NCBI GenBank assembly: GCA_965224515.1
Contig: OZ245051.1
Coordinates: 434,001-498,000, forward strand
DNA: 64,000 bases
DNA from: Sedimenticola_A sp040506425
GTDB taxonomy: Bacteria; Pseudomonadota; Gammaproteobacteria; Chromatiales; Chromatiaceae
Reading direction: 5' to 3'
In this document: positions 16,913 to 25,753 of the stretch, piece after piece
Position numbering within the stretch: the first letter of the stretch is position 1
Layout: the number at the start of each line of letters is the position of its first letter
The notes under the pieces: model-generated
What the model was told of the DNA's origin: nothing
The model's database searches: none
What the model saw: only the letters and a program-made list of their open reading frames with translations
Program-made: the position numbers and the translations under genes

Positions 16913-18417
16913 GACGATCAGTTCACACCCGGGCACTGCTGCTGGCCGCCCTGTTACCACTTGGCGCTAGCGCCGGCTGGTTCGAGAACAGCCAACAGGA
17001 AGGCAGCCGCCTGTTCCAGGAGGGGCGCTTCAAAGAGGCCGCTGAGACATTCCAGGACAACTACCGCAAGGGCGTCGCCCTCTACCGGGCCGAAGCCTAC
17101 GACGACGCGGCAGAGGCGTTTGAAAACAGCGAGCGGGATGAAGTCCGCCAGGATGCCCTCTACAACCTGGGCAACACCCGTTTCAAGCAGGAGCGCTATG
17201 TCGATGCGGTAAAGATCTACGACCAGGTTCTCGAATCGGACCCTGAACACCCTGACGCCCAGTACAACCGGAGCATGGCCATGGCCATGTTGGCCGAAAC
17301 CGACCCCGAGGCTGCCGAAGAGCTCAAGAAGGAAGAGCAGGAAAAGAAGAAAGAGGAAGAGAAGAAAGAGGAGCAGCAGTCCGAACAGGAACAGAAGCAG
17401 GAACAGCAGGGCGAAGAGGAGTCTGAAAAGGAGGAGCAGGAGGGGGAGCAGGAGTCCGAAGAGGAGTCCCAGTCAGGGGAGCAGGAGTCAGAGAAAGAGC
17501 AGTCCGGAGAGCAGGAGTCGGAGCAGGAGCAGTCGGGTGAGCAGAGCGAATCCGAACAGAGTGGCGAAGGCGAGCAGCAGGAAGAGTCCGAGGGTGATTC
17601 CGGCGAAGAGTCATCAGACTCCAGCAAGGGCGAGCAGCAGGATGCCGAGCAGTCCGGCGAGAGCAGCAGTGAAGAGAGCGGCCAGGGCGAACAGGAGAGC
17701 CAGGAGGAGTCCGGCGGCCAGGATCAGGAACAGGAGAGCGAGGGCGAAGGCAGCGAAGAGGCCCCATCTGAAGGCAGCGCTGAAGGTGATGAGGATAGCG
17801 CCGGCGAGGAGGAGAAGGACGAACAGGATAAGCCCTCCGAGCAGGAACTGCCCGGAGGTGAGAAAGAGCAGAAGCCCGGTGAAGATGGTCAGGACGAGGA
17901 GCAGCAGGAAGCAGGCGAGAAGGGAGAAGAGCAACCCGAAGAGGACCGGGCCGGCGAGCAGGAGGGGGATGATCAACCCGGAAAGCAGGAAGAGCTGCCC
18001 CCTGAAGAGGGAGAGGCCGGCAAGCAGCCCGACAATGAAGGTGATGGCCAGAGTGAAGAGCCCACTGAGTCCAGGGAGCAAAAAGGCGACAAGCCCGCCC
18101 CGGCACCCGGACAGGGCATGGGACCTGCACCACTCCCGGATCAACCACCCGAAGGTGAAGAGGGCCAGGGAGATGAAGCCGTAGAGAAGTTTGATCAGCA
18201 GGGTGAACAGATCGATCCGGATGCCGAAGAGAACAAGGGAGAGAGCGACCCTGAAGGCAAGGGCAGCGGAACTTCCGAGACCGCACTGCTGATGGAGCAG
18301 TGGCTGGAGCAGATCGAGGGCGACCCCGCCTACCTGCTCAAGAACCAGTTCCGCAGACAGGAGCAACAGCAGATGAGGCAGCGCGGCGGACCACTGCGCG
18401 AGCCCAGACCCTGGTAG
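16909..18417 (+). CDS. TPR protein with a long acidic/Gln/Ser low-complexity tail (BatC-type)
   Basis: This 502-residue protein starts with GTG (GTGAGACGA at 16909). A signal peptide ends near residue 22 (GASAGWF). Two or three TPR helices (about 25-125) follow: EGRFKEAAETF, AEAYDDAAEAF and QDALYNLGNTRFKQERYVDAVKIY. From about 140 to 430 the chain is almost entirely Glu, Gln, Ser, Gly and Asp, then a short conserved end (LMEQWLEQIEGDPAYLLKNQF) at about 465-485. BatC homologues have the TPR part and the C-terminal motif. Here the linker is unusually long and strongly acidic, as far as I know. It may be disordered and bind cations or the cell wall. Repeat tracts make it prone to slippage. Confidence 0.85.
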   Translation: MRRSVHTRALLLAALLPLGASAGWFENSQQEGSRLFQEGRFKEAAETFQDNYRKGVALYRAEAYDDAAEAFENSERDEVRQDALYNLGNTRFKQERYVDAVKIYDQVLESDPEHPDAQYNRSMAMAMLAETDPEAAEELKKEEQEKKKEEEKKEEQQSEQEQKQEQQGEEESEKEEQEGEQESEEESQSGEQESEKEQSGEQESEQEQSGEQSESEQSGEGEQQEESEGDSGEESSDSSKGEQQDAEQSGESSSEESGQGEQESQEESGGQDQEQESEGEGSEEAPSEGSAEGDEDSAGEEEKDEQDKPSEQELPGGEKEQKPGEDGQDEEQQEAGEKGEEQPEEDRAGEQEGDDQPGKQEELPPEEGEAGKQPDNEGDGQSEEPTESREQKGDKPAPAPGQGMGPAPLPDQPPEGEEGQGDEAVEKFDQQGEQIDPDAEENKGESDPEGKGSGTSETALLMEQWLEQIEGDPAYLLKNQFRRQEQQQMRQRGGPLREPRPW

Positions 18418-18420
18418 GCC

Positions 18421-20019
18421 ATGGCAATGCATAGAACATCGACCGTTTTCAAAAGCCTCTTCGCCATCGCACTTTCGCTCTGGTTCGGGCTCTCATGGGC
18501 CACCCAGCCACAGTACCCCGTCTACCCGGGCTACGCCCCCTATCCTTACGGCGCCCCGACCCAGCAACCCCAACAACCGGCCCAGGGCACCACCCAGCGG
18601 CCGCCGGCCTACCAGGGCTGGCCTGGTTATGGCTATCCATCCTATACGCAGCAGCCACAGCAGAGTGTACAGGCAGCACCCAAGGCGGAAGTAACCGTTT
18701 CCCAATCAGCCCCTTATATACAGCAGAGCCTGATAATGGCGCTGAAAATCACCAGCAGCGGGAATCTGAGCCGGCTCGAGCCTGAACTGCCCCGCAGCGA
18801 GGGGCTTGCGGTCAAGAAGCTGGAAGGCCCCATCACCTCGGTGCAGGGCAAGCAGATCATCAACGAGTACCGCTACGCCGTCACCCCCATCAGGGCTGGC
18901 CAGCTCACCCTGCCTCGTTTCACCATCACCGGCACCCACGCTGACGGACGCACCAATTTCAGTATTGAGACCCCGCTGCCCATCGCGCTGAACGTGAAGC
19001 CGGCAAACCCCACAGTCAAGCCCTGGCTACCCCTTCACGCCATGGTGCTGCAGGCCTACCTGCAGAATGATGATCACCCTGCTGCCGGCAAACCCCTCTC
19101 CCTGGTCATAGACATCTCAGCAGTGGGACTTACCGGCATACAGCTCCCCTCTCTCGCATCCCAACTCGAAGGGGGGCCGTTCAGGGTCTACCGGGAGAAG
19201 ACCGAACAGCAGGGCAGCCTCTCACCAGACAAGCAGTTCCTGCGCGGCCATAAAACAGAAACCTTTACCCTGGTACCCCAGCACGGTGGGAAGCTGCTGA
19301 TCCCTGAGCTGCAGGTCAGTTGGTGGAATGTGGATACCGCCACGGTCGAGATCACCAAGGTCCCGGTCAGGCAACTGGTTGCCAGCGGCAAACCCGGACC
19401 TCAAACCGAAGAGGGCGAGAGCCTGCTGGGCGACGGGAACAACCTGATTGTACTGCTGCCACTGGCCGCCGGCATCGGGTTTCTTGTCGGTTTCGGCATC
19501 CTCTCCTGGCTACGCAAACGCCGCTTCGCCCAGGTGGTGGAAGAGGAGGTCGCGCTTTTTCTGGCCTTTATCCTGAGCAGCTCTATCGCATTTCTCACCT
19601 GGCTCTCACCGATCCGCAGGCTGCAGAAAATACGTCAACTGCTGATCCGCGCCCTGCCCCGGCCATTCCGGTTATGGTTCTGCGTGCGACTGGTGGAGAA
19701 CGAAGAGAACCCCATGGACTGGAGCTACATGCTGAGATTCCTGGCCAACAAGCACCTGGACATACCCGTACAGCGCTCACTTCCGATGATCGGCAAACAA
19801 CTTGCGCAGATCCATAGGGGGACCAGCGAGGCAGAGATGGTTGCACTGATGAGGGAGTTGGACAGCAGCCTTTATGGCGGTACTGACCTGGACTTCACAG
19901 AGTGGAAAAGAAGATTCAGGCGCCAGCTAAGACCGTCGCTGAGACGCCGGCGCGAGCAGAGCACTGACAGGGAAGCTGCCAACAAGCTGCCGCCGCTCAA
20001 TCCGACAGCTCCCCTCTGA
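18421..20019 (+). CDS. BatD-family protein with Pro/Gln/Tyr-rich N-terminal spacer
   Basis: This 532-residue secreted membrane protein is the last gene of the operon. It has a signal peptide (about 1-27, ending SWATQ), then a Pro/Gln/Tyr/Gly-rich spacer (about 28-78, repeated YP, PYG and QQP). The BatD domain follows: an immunoglobulin-like part with PYIQQSLIMALKI, RYAVTPIRAGQLTLPRF and VSWWNVDT. A transmembrane helix lies near 340-360, with a cytosolic end. It is only 3 bp from the BatC stop. BatD is thought to sit at the periplasmic face with the VWA proteins. The spacer has no similar counterpart that I recall. Confidence 0.88.
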   Translation: MAMHRTSTVFKSLFAIALSLWFGLSWATQPQYPVYPGYAPYPYGAPTQQPQQPAQGTTQRPPAYQGWPGYGYPSYTQQPQQSVQAAPKAEVTVSQSAPYIQQSLIMALKITSSGNLSRLEPELPRSEGLAVKKLEGPITSVQGKQIINEYRYAVTPIRAGQLTLPRFTITGTHADGRTNFSIETPLPIALNVKPANPTVKPWLPLHAMVLQAYLQNDDHPAAGKPLSLVIDISAVGLTGIQLPSLASQLEGGPFRVYREKTEQQGSLSPDKQFLRGHKTETFTLVPQHGGKLLIPELQVSWWNVDTATVEITKVPVRQLVASGKPGPQTEEGESLLGDGNNLIVLLPLAAGIGFLVGFGILSWLRKRRFAQVVEEEVALFLAFILSSSIAFLTWLSPIRRLQKIRQLLIRALPRPFRLWFCVRLVENEENPMDWSYMLRFLANKHLDIPVQRSLPMIGKQLAQIHRGTSEAEMVALMRELDSSLYGGTDLDFTEWKRRFRRQLRPSLRRRREQSTDREAANKLPPLNPTAPL

Positions 20020-20040
20020 GTCACTGGGCCCCGGTTACTC

Positions 20041-20265
20041 TCAGTGGGATGAGGAGGAGTCTTCCAGCCTGAAACCCACCTTGATCACCACCTGCCAATG
20101 GGCAACCTTGCCATCAACAATATGGCCCCGGGTCTCCTTGACCTCGAACCAGTCCATGTTGCGGATACTCTCGGATGCCCTTGCCAAAGCATTCTCAACG
20201 GCGTTGTCGGAGCTCACCGTAGAAGAGCCTACCAATTCCACTTTCTTGTATATATGTGCACTCAT
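20041..20265 (-). CDS. Dodecin-family flavin-binding protein
   Basis: This 74-residue protein is a clear dodecin: HIYKKVELVGSS at the start, ARASESIRNMDWFEV with the flavin-stacking Trp, and GKVAHWQVVIKVGFRLE. Dodecins form hollow dodecamers that store riboflavin or FMN. The extra SSSSH tail is short. It converges on the BatD gene (21 bp between stops) and faces away from the plus-strand HMA-like gene. Confidence 0.95.
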   Translation of the reverse strand: MSAHIYKKVELVGSSTVSSDNAVENALARASESIRNMDWFEVKETRGHIVDGKVAHWQVVIKVGFRLEDSSSSH

Positions 20266-20406
20266 ATTCGGTCCTGTCAGTTACTGGAATTCCGGGTTGA
20301 TAAAACCAGCACATGATACGCAAAATCCTTGTGTGACGCCTTCCAAAACAACACAAAGATTATCGTCTATCCTTTTCCAGTAGAATCAAAACCACGGGAG
20401 GAGACC

Positions 20407-20640
20407 ATGAATGTAGGCATTGCGGACGTTGTCATCCACATCGACGAAAAGCTAGAGCCTGAACAGACTGACAAGCTTGAGCAGGACTTCATGGCCAGGG
20501 ACGGGGTAGTCTCGGCAGACTTCAATCCGGACAACCCGCACCTGGTGGTATTGAAGTTCGATCCCGCGGTAATCAACAGCCGGGACCTTATCGACATTCC
20601 ACGCTACGCAGGTTTTCACGGAGAACTGATCGGTTTCTAG
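20407..20640 (+). CDS. Small HMA-like protein without a metal-binding CxxC
   Basis: This 77-residue protein starts at ATG 20407 with GGGAGGAGA upstream. The sequence has an alternating beta-alpha-beta pattern similar to heavy-metal-associated domains: ADVVIHIDEKL, GVVSADFNPDNPHLVVLKFDP and RDLIDIPRYAGFHGELI. There is no CxxC, nor any cysteine at all, so it cannot bind copper in the known way. The DP.......L motif resembles HMA C-terminal strands. The function is unknown. It precedes an MBL-fold hydrolase by 94 bp on the same strand. Confidence 0.6.
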   Translation: MNVGIADVVIHIDEKLEPEQTDKLEQDFMARDGVVSADFNPDNPHLVVLKFDPAVINSRDLIDIPRYAGFHGELIGF

Positions 20641-20734
20641 CCAGACCCGGGATACCAGCCAACCATCTTGCGCAGTGCAACATTCCATGGCAGAGTGCCT
20701 TGGAACCCAAACTGATGCGCAGGAATAAAATAAC

Positions 20735-21685
20735 GTGGACCTCTCATACCGTGATCTTGGACAGGGCATTTACTGCATAGAGACCTACTACCAGCGAACC
20801 AACCTCGCCAGCTGCTACCTGCTGGTGGAGAACGGCGAAGCCGCACTGATCGACACCGGCACAGCCCATACCGCCCCCCTGATCATGGAACTGCTCTCAG
20901 AGATCGGTCTGTCAGCGGAGCAGGTCAAATACGTTATCCCCACCCACGTGCACCTGGATCACGCCGGCGGAACGGGCCAGTTGATGTCGCTGCTGCCAGA
21001 AGCCACCATGCTCTGCCACCCCTTCGGCATCCGGCACATGATCGACCCGTCCAAGCTGGCTGCAGGCGCCACGGTGGTATACGGCGAAGAGCAGTTCAGC
21101 AAAGACTTCGGCGAGTTGCTGCCGGTGGATGAGTCGAGGGGCATTGAGGCCACAGACGGTTACACCGTCACGATTGGTGGTCGAAACCTGGTCTGCATCG
21201 ACACCCCGGGACACGCCCGCCATCACCTCTGCGTATGGGACGAACGGAGCTCAGGTTTTTTCACCGGCGACACCTTCGGCATCGCCTATCCTGAACTGAT
21301 CACCGACAAGGGACCATTCATCATGCTCCCCTCCACCCCGGTACAGTTCGACCCGGATGCCTGGCATGAGACCCTGGAGAGGATGATGTCGTTCAAACCA
21401 AAACGCATGTACCTGACCCACTACTGTGCCATCGACAATCCCGAGGAGCTGGTCCCCGCCCTGCACCGGCAGATCGACGACTACGTTGATATCGCCATCA
21501 ACACCGCGCCTGAGAACCGGTACGACTCCCTGAAGACCCAGCTACAGGACTACTATACGGGACAACTTGTAGAGCATGGCTGCAACATGGAAACCATCCC
21601 CTTCGAAGCGATTCTGGATATGGACCTCGGTCTCTGCGCCCAGGGGCTGGATGTCTGGATGCAGCGCCAGGAGCAGAAACCCTGA
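20735..21685 (+). CDS. MBL-fold metallo-hydrolase
   Basis: This 316-residue enzyme starts with GTG 20735. It carries the metal-binding motif HVHLDH near 71-76, then TPGHARHH, GDTFG and a C-terminal LTHYC, matching the two-metal site of the metallo-beta-lactamase fold, glyoxalase II/quinone-type subgroup. The substrate cannot be named. Length without extra C-terminal domains excludes lactonase and flavodiiron relatives. It follows the HMA-like gene, perhaps in one transcript. No signal peptide is visible, so it is cytosolic. Confidence 0.88.
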   Translation: MDLSYRDLGQGIYCIETYYQRTNLASCYLLVENGEAALIDTGTAHTAPLIMELLSEIGLSAEQVKYVIPTHVHLDHAGGTGQLMSLLPEATMLCHPFGIRHMIDPSKLAAGATVVYGEEQFSKDFGELLPVDESRGIEATDGYTVTIGGRNLVCIDTPGHARHHLCVWDERSSGFFTGDTFGIAYPELITDKGPFIMLPSTPVQFDPDAWHETLERMMSFKPKRMYLTHYCAIDNPEELVPALHRQIDDYVDIAINTAPENRYDSLKTQLQDYYTGQLVEHGCNMETIPFEAILDMDLGLCAQGLDVWMQRQEQKP

Positions 21686-21912
21686 GCAGGGATGCGTCCC
21701 CAAAGAGATCTCTCCAACGGACCGCTTGACCTGGCTGCACCATGTACCAGGAATAGCCCCACTCCACCAAAACGAATTATATCCCCCTCATTCCGGGATC
21801 ATCATCGAAAAACGGCAAATAAAAGCACCTGAACCTTAAAGTTCTGCTGATCTTGCCCGATACAGACCGGGTAACAATAAAAAAGAGGCATAACAGCGTC
21901 TTAGGGAGCCTG

Positions 21913-23880
21913 ATGGGATCTGCCAGGGAAAACAGGGGGCAAAACGAAATCGACCTGCCGGTCACGGACCGTCGTTCGTGGCTGCAGCATGTCTTTTTCC
22001 AGCACTCCAAAGAAAAGGACCACGAACAGAGCCAGGCCCTGGCGCGTATCATCATCTCGTTTCTTGGCACCCTGCTGCTGATCCACCTGGATGATGGAAG
22101 CCCCATATCCACCGTCATCAATGTACAGGCATTTTTGCTCTGTGCACTCTATTTCATATTTGGCAGCTTCTATTATCTGCTGGTCAGCAGGCACAAAAAC
22201 CGCTTCCCCTGGCGGCGCTACCTCATCATATTCATCGACTACAGCGCCCTGACCCTCCTCACCTACGGCATGGGTGATAACGGATTTGCAAGCTACCCGG
22301 TCTACCTGTGGATATCGGTCGGCAACGGCCTGCGCTTCGGCCCCCGATCTCTCGCCATCGCCTCTTCAGTTGGCGTCGGCTCTTTCCTCATGGCCACCCA
22401 CTACGCGGGCCTGCTGCCGACCCAGCCGGTTGTTGTTGGTGGCCTGACCATCGGCCTGGTTCTGGTGCCGCTGTTCATGGTCGCGCTACTGAACAGGCTC
22501 AAAGAGGCCAATCAGAAACTGCACGACAAGATGCTTGAAACCGACTACCAGGCCCATCATGACCTGCTTACCGGGCTGCCAAACCGACTGCTGTTCGAGA
22601 CGATACTCGAAGCTACCATTGCCCGGGCCCAGCGCCAGTCGACTCAATTCGCGGTTGCTTTTCTGGATCTCGATTCGTTCAAGACCATTAATGACAGCCT
22701 GGGCCACCCGGTCGGGGACCGTCTGCTTCAGCAGGTCGGGGAGTGCCTCAAGAAACAACTGAGGGAGAGTGACATCATCGCCAGGCTGGGGGGTGACGAG
22801 TTCATCCTGCTGCTTGAGGACACTCACGACTCGATGGGCCCAGAGCATGTAATGAACAGGCTCAAAAGCTGTTCCGAGCGATATTACGCATTGGGCAATC
22901 ATCGCAACTATGTCACCTGGAGCTGCGGCATTGCCATGTTTCCTGACAACGGAACCACCGTTGCGGATCTCATCAAACACGCGGACACGGCCATGTACCG
23001 TGCCAAGGCCGCTGGCGGAAGCCAGTACCACTTCTACAGTGACGAGATGTCCCGGGAGGTTGCCGCACGCATGGAGCTGTCAGAGGAGCTGCGTGCTGCC
23101 ATCGACAACTCCGAGTTCGTTGCCCACTACCAGCCACAGATCGACATCCCCACCGGCAACATAACAGGGGCGGAAGCACTCATGCGCTGGCACCATCCGA
23201 CAAGAGGACTGGTTTATCCCGGGGCCTTCATTGATGTCGCTGAAAAATCCGGCTTGATGATCCCCATGGGCAAGTGGATTTTGAGGCAGGCCTGTAAAGA
23301 CCTCTGCAATAAATTTTCCAGGCTAGCCCCTGGTTTCAGGATGTCGGTAAACGTCTCTGCACAGCAGTTTTCCGCTCCGGAATTCGTCGATGAACTGGCA
23401 ACTCTTCTCGATGAGTTTCCCGGGGCCAGGGGCAAGCTGACTCTTGAGATAACCGAATCACTGCTGATCGATGAACGCCAGCAGTTGAAAGAGACCATGC
23501 AGGGTGTAAAGGACCTCGGGGTGAAGCTCTCCCTGGATGACTTTGGAACCGGCTACTCATCGCTGAGTTATCTCAAGCGCTTCCCTGTCGATTACCTGAA
23601 GATCGACCGCTCATTCATCAACGATATACCGGGCGACCCCAGCGACGAGGCACTGATCGAAACCATACTGGCCATTGGCGAGAATCTCGATATCGACATC
23701 GTGGCGGAGGGGGTTGAGAACAAGGCGCAGTATGACTGGCTGCTGCATCATGGCTGTCAAAATGCCCAGGGATTTTTCATGGGCAAACCGATGCATGTTG
23801 AGCAGTTCCTTGAAAGCCTCGCTCCCGAAAGAGAGCCGGAGATCACCGGCTACGTCTTGGCTGAGAACTTTCAGGGCTGA
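21913..23880 (+). CDS. Membrane diguanylate cyclase/phosphodiesterase (GGDEF-EAL)
   Basis: This 655-residue inner-membrane protein starts at ATG 21913, with AGGGAG upstream; an earlier TTG in frame is unlikely. Five or six membrane spans fill residues about 45-220, without a recognisable sensor domain name. A GGDEF domain (about 230-390) has the intact signature GGDEF, in RLGGDEFILLLED. An EAL domain (about 405-645) has AEALMRWHHP, the loop LSLDDFGTGYSS, DYLKIDRSF and IVAEGVEN, so the catalytic residues appear complete. Either synthesis or breakdown of c-di-GMP is possible; in many such fusions one half is regulatory. A c-di-GMP-I riboswitch lies 4.6 kb downstream. Confidence 0.95.
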   Translation: MGSARENRGQNEIDLPVTDRRSWLQHVFFQHSKEKDHEQSQALARIIISFLGTLLLIHLDDGSPISTVINVQAFLLCALYFIFGSFYYLLVSRHKNRFPWRRYLIIFIDYSALTLLTYGMGDNGFASYPVYLWISVGNGLRFGPRSLAIASSVGVGSFLMATHYAGLLPTQPVVVGGLTIGLVLVPLFMVALLNRLKEANQKLHDKMLETDYQAHHDLLTGLPNRLLFETILEATIARAQRQSTQFAVAFLDLDSFKTINDSLGHPVGDRLLQQVGECLKKQLRESDIIARLGGDEFILLLEDTHDSMGPEHVMNRLKSCSERYYALGNHRNYVTWSCGIAMFPDNGTTVADLIKHADTAMYRAKAAGGSQYHFYSDEMSREVAARMELSEELRAAIDNSEFVAHYQPQIDIPTGNITGAEALMRWHHPTRGLVYPGAFIDVAEKSGLMIPMGKWILRQACKDLCNKFSRLAPGFRMSVNVSAQQFSAPEFVDELATLLDEFPGARGKLTLEITESLLIDERQQLKETMQGVKDLGVKLSLDDFGTGYSSLSYLKRFPVDYLKIDRSFINDIPGDPSDEALIETILAIGENLDIDIVAEGVENKAQYDWLLHHGCQNAQGFFMGKPMHVEQFLESLAPEREPEITGYVLAENFQG

Positions 23881-24560
23881 AACAAGCCCCACTCCAACGC
23901 CATTGTCGGCCTGAAGGCCGACCTACGGGAAATATCCCCTCTGCCCTTGTAGGTCGGGCTTCAACCCGACTCCAACGCCATTGTCGGCCTGAAGGCCGAC
24001 CTACAGGAAATATCCCCTCTGCCCTTGTAGGTCGGGCTTCAGCCCGACTCCAACGCCGAATGCCGGCCTGAAGGCCGACCCACAGGAAATATCTCTTCTG
24101 CCCTTGTAGGTCGGGCTTTAGCCCGACTCCAACGCCGAATACCGGCCTGAAGGCCGACCTACGGGAAATATCTCTTCTGCCCTTGTAGGTCGGGCTTTAG
24201 CCTGACTCCAACGCCATTGTCGGCCTGAAGGCCGACCTACGTGAAGATCCCTTCCGCCCGTGTAGGTCGGGCTTTAGCCCGACTCCAACGCCGAATGTCG
24301 GCCTGAAGGCCGACCTGCGGGAAATATCCCTTCTGCCCTTGTAGGTCGGGCTTCAGCCCGACTCCAACGCCGAATGTCGGCCTGAAGGCCGACCTACGGG
24401 AAATATCTCTTCTGCCCTTGTAGGTCGGGCTTCAGCCCGACTCCAACGCCATTGTCGGCCTGAAGGCCGACCTACGTGAAGATCCCTTCCGCCCGTGTAG
24501 GTCGGGCTTTAGCCCGACTCCAACGCCGAATGTCGGCCTGAAGGCCGACCTGCGAGAAAT
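23881..24560. repeat. Tandem REP/BIME tract, about nine 78-bp units
   Basis: Each unit carries two palindromic cores: GTCGGCCTGAAGGCCGAC and GTAGGTCGGGCTTCAGCCCGAC (with TT/CA variants), joined by GGGAAATATC...CTTCTGCCC and TCCAACGCC spacers. Unit starts (TCCAACGCC) recur about every 78 bases from 23892 to 24519. A stretch beginning at 24207 is nearly identical to one beginning at 24442, so three units were copied as a block. The tract begins directly after the GGDEF-EAL stop. The same core occurs at 5996-6060 and, decayed, at 37756. No gene is inside. Confidence 0.92.
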
Positions 24561-24615
24561 CAATGACTTATTGAAAAAACTCTTAACTGGAACAGAGCCT
24601 GAATGACCAACCCTG

Positions 24616-25020
24616 TCAGTTGGGCTTAGCCCCGCCGTTGAGGTCCCAGCAGAAGGTGCAGTCCAGTTCAGCCAGGACCCGCACCAAACCGTTCTCACCA
24701 TCCTCCAGCATCAGCGAAAGTGGTGTACGGCCAAGCCTGCGATGCTTCTGGCGCAGCCAGCGCCCACCCATGGAGGGGTGAATGGGATAGGAAGTACGAA
24801 GGGCACCGGCAATACGCAGCAGGTAATCGGCGCGCCTGTCGATGGAGGGATCTTCAGGAAACGCCTCGTGGCTGCGGAACTTCTGCAGTGCCCTGGCGCG
24901 AACTGACTCAGACAGCCCCAGCAGCGCGGACATCTCCTCGTTTCCCAGTTTCCATGAATCGAGAATACTCATGGTCGCCTTGGTCAGTGTGAGACGCTGC
25001 TCCTGGCTGGTCATATTCAT
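24616..25020 (-). CDS. MbcA/ParS/Xre-type antitoxin-like protein
   Basis: This 134-residue protein has an N-terminal helix-turn-helix segment (SILDSWKLGNEEMSALLGLS, residues about 18-37) and a C-terminal toxin-binding-like domain: DYLLRIAGALRT, WLRQKHRRLGRTPLSLML and GLVRVLAELD. This is the DUF2384 arrangement of Xre/MbcA/ParS antitoxins. Their usual partners are RES-domain toxins, and none is adjacent. It may be an orphan antitoxin or act as a regulator. Its 3' end lies 56 bp from the REP tract. Confidence 0.78.
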   Translation of the reverse strand: MNMTSQEQRLTLTKATMSILDSWKLGNEEMSALLGLSESVRARALQKFRSHEAFPEDPSIDRRADYLLRIAGALRTSYPIHPSMGGRWLRQKHRRLGRTPLSLMLEDGENGLVRVLAELDCTFCWDLNGGAKPN

Positions 25021-25121
25021 ATCGATACCCTTTCGGCTGTCCTGTACATCTTAAATACCTAGCATTTCAGTAGGATTTTAGCACCACTTAACCCCGCTAT
25101 TTACTACAAATCACTAGGGTT

Positions 25122-25571
25122 TTATGCGAACAACCTGCGCCACCAACGTTTTCTATTCCCCGGCAGCACCATATCCGCCTCCAGGTCACAGGGCTTCATA
25201 CGGCTCAGCACCCACCCGGGGAGCGGGGGGTTATCGCTGTAACCACATGAAACACCTAGATTATTTGGGTCATATATCTTAATGAACGAGGGCTCTGACG
25301 GAGTATCGGAGTAGACGATTCCACAGTAGTCCTCGTCGTGCTCCCTGCGTAACAGCTCATCGATCTCATCCACGAACCTGAACAGCTGATCCCGGCTGGA
25401 CGCCTCTTCAGGAGGCGTTTCGCCCACGGCATAGATATACCAGTCGTCAGCCGCCTGCTCTTTCAGCACCGCCCACAGGTCATCAAGGTTGTGCCACCTC
25501 AAGGCCGAGGTAAAACTGCCCTTGAACGCCGTCAGGTAGGCCTGACTCTCCGTTTTCTGCTCTTCTACCAT
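25122..25571 (-). CDS. Hypothetical acidic protein
   Basis: I do not recognise this ~149-residue protein. It is soluble, without signal peptide or membrane span, and rich in Glu, Asp and Trp. Segments seen are LRWHNLDDLWAVLKEQAADDW near the start, a central DYCGIVYSD, and a Cys-bearing NNLGVSCGYSDNPPLPGW. The ATG 25571 has GGTGG eight bases upstream; TTG 25586 is another in-frame start. It is transcribed in the same direction as the antitoxin-like gene, 101 bp upstream of it. Being the toxin partner is possible but has no motif support. Confidence 0.6.
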   Translation of the reverse strand: MVEEQKTESQAYLTAFKGSFTSALRWHNLDDLWAVLKEQAADDWYIYAVGETPPEEASSRDQLFRFVDEIDELLRREHDEDYCGIVYSDTPSEPSFIKIYDPNNLGVSCGYSDNPPLPGWVLSRMKPCDLEADMVLPGNRKRWWRRLFA

Positions 25572-25714
25572 CTGCTCATCCACCAAGTGCCTGGTCTATT
25601 GGACCCGGCCTCCGGTCAAAAAATTTCCCGGCAGTGTAGCAACTCCCCGGGGCGGGTACATCCATCTGCGTCCAAGACCGATCCAAACACTGTCTATCAA
25701 CGAACCTGATAATG

Positions 25715-25720
25715 TATAAT
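25715..25720 (+). promoter_or_regulatory. Putative -10 box of purC
   Basis: TATAAT at 25715-25720 is a perfect -10. The -35 region (about 25692-25697, GTCTAT) is weak. A start near 25727 would leave a 27-nt leader to the purC ATG at 25754. Confidence 0.45.
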
Positions 25721-25753
25721 GATCTGCTTTTCCACACTATTGAATTAAGAGCC

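Noticed and set aside
17324..18432. Long open frames antisense to the BatC tail
   Set aside because: They arise from the repeated GAG/CAG/TCC codons. Translations are low-complexity Leu/Pro/Arg/Ser strings without conserved ends.
23881..24560. CRISPR array
   Set aside because: The repeats are 78 bp and contain inverted repeats; there are no unique spacers of uniform length and no cas genes.
24616..25571. Classical RES/Xre toxin-antitoxin pair
   Set aside because: No RES-domain motif is present in the neighbour or on either strand nearby.
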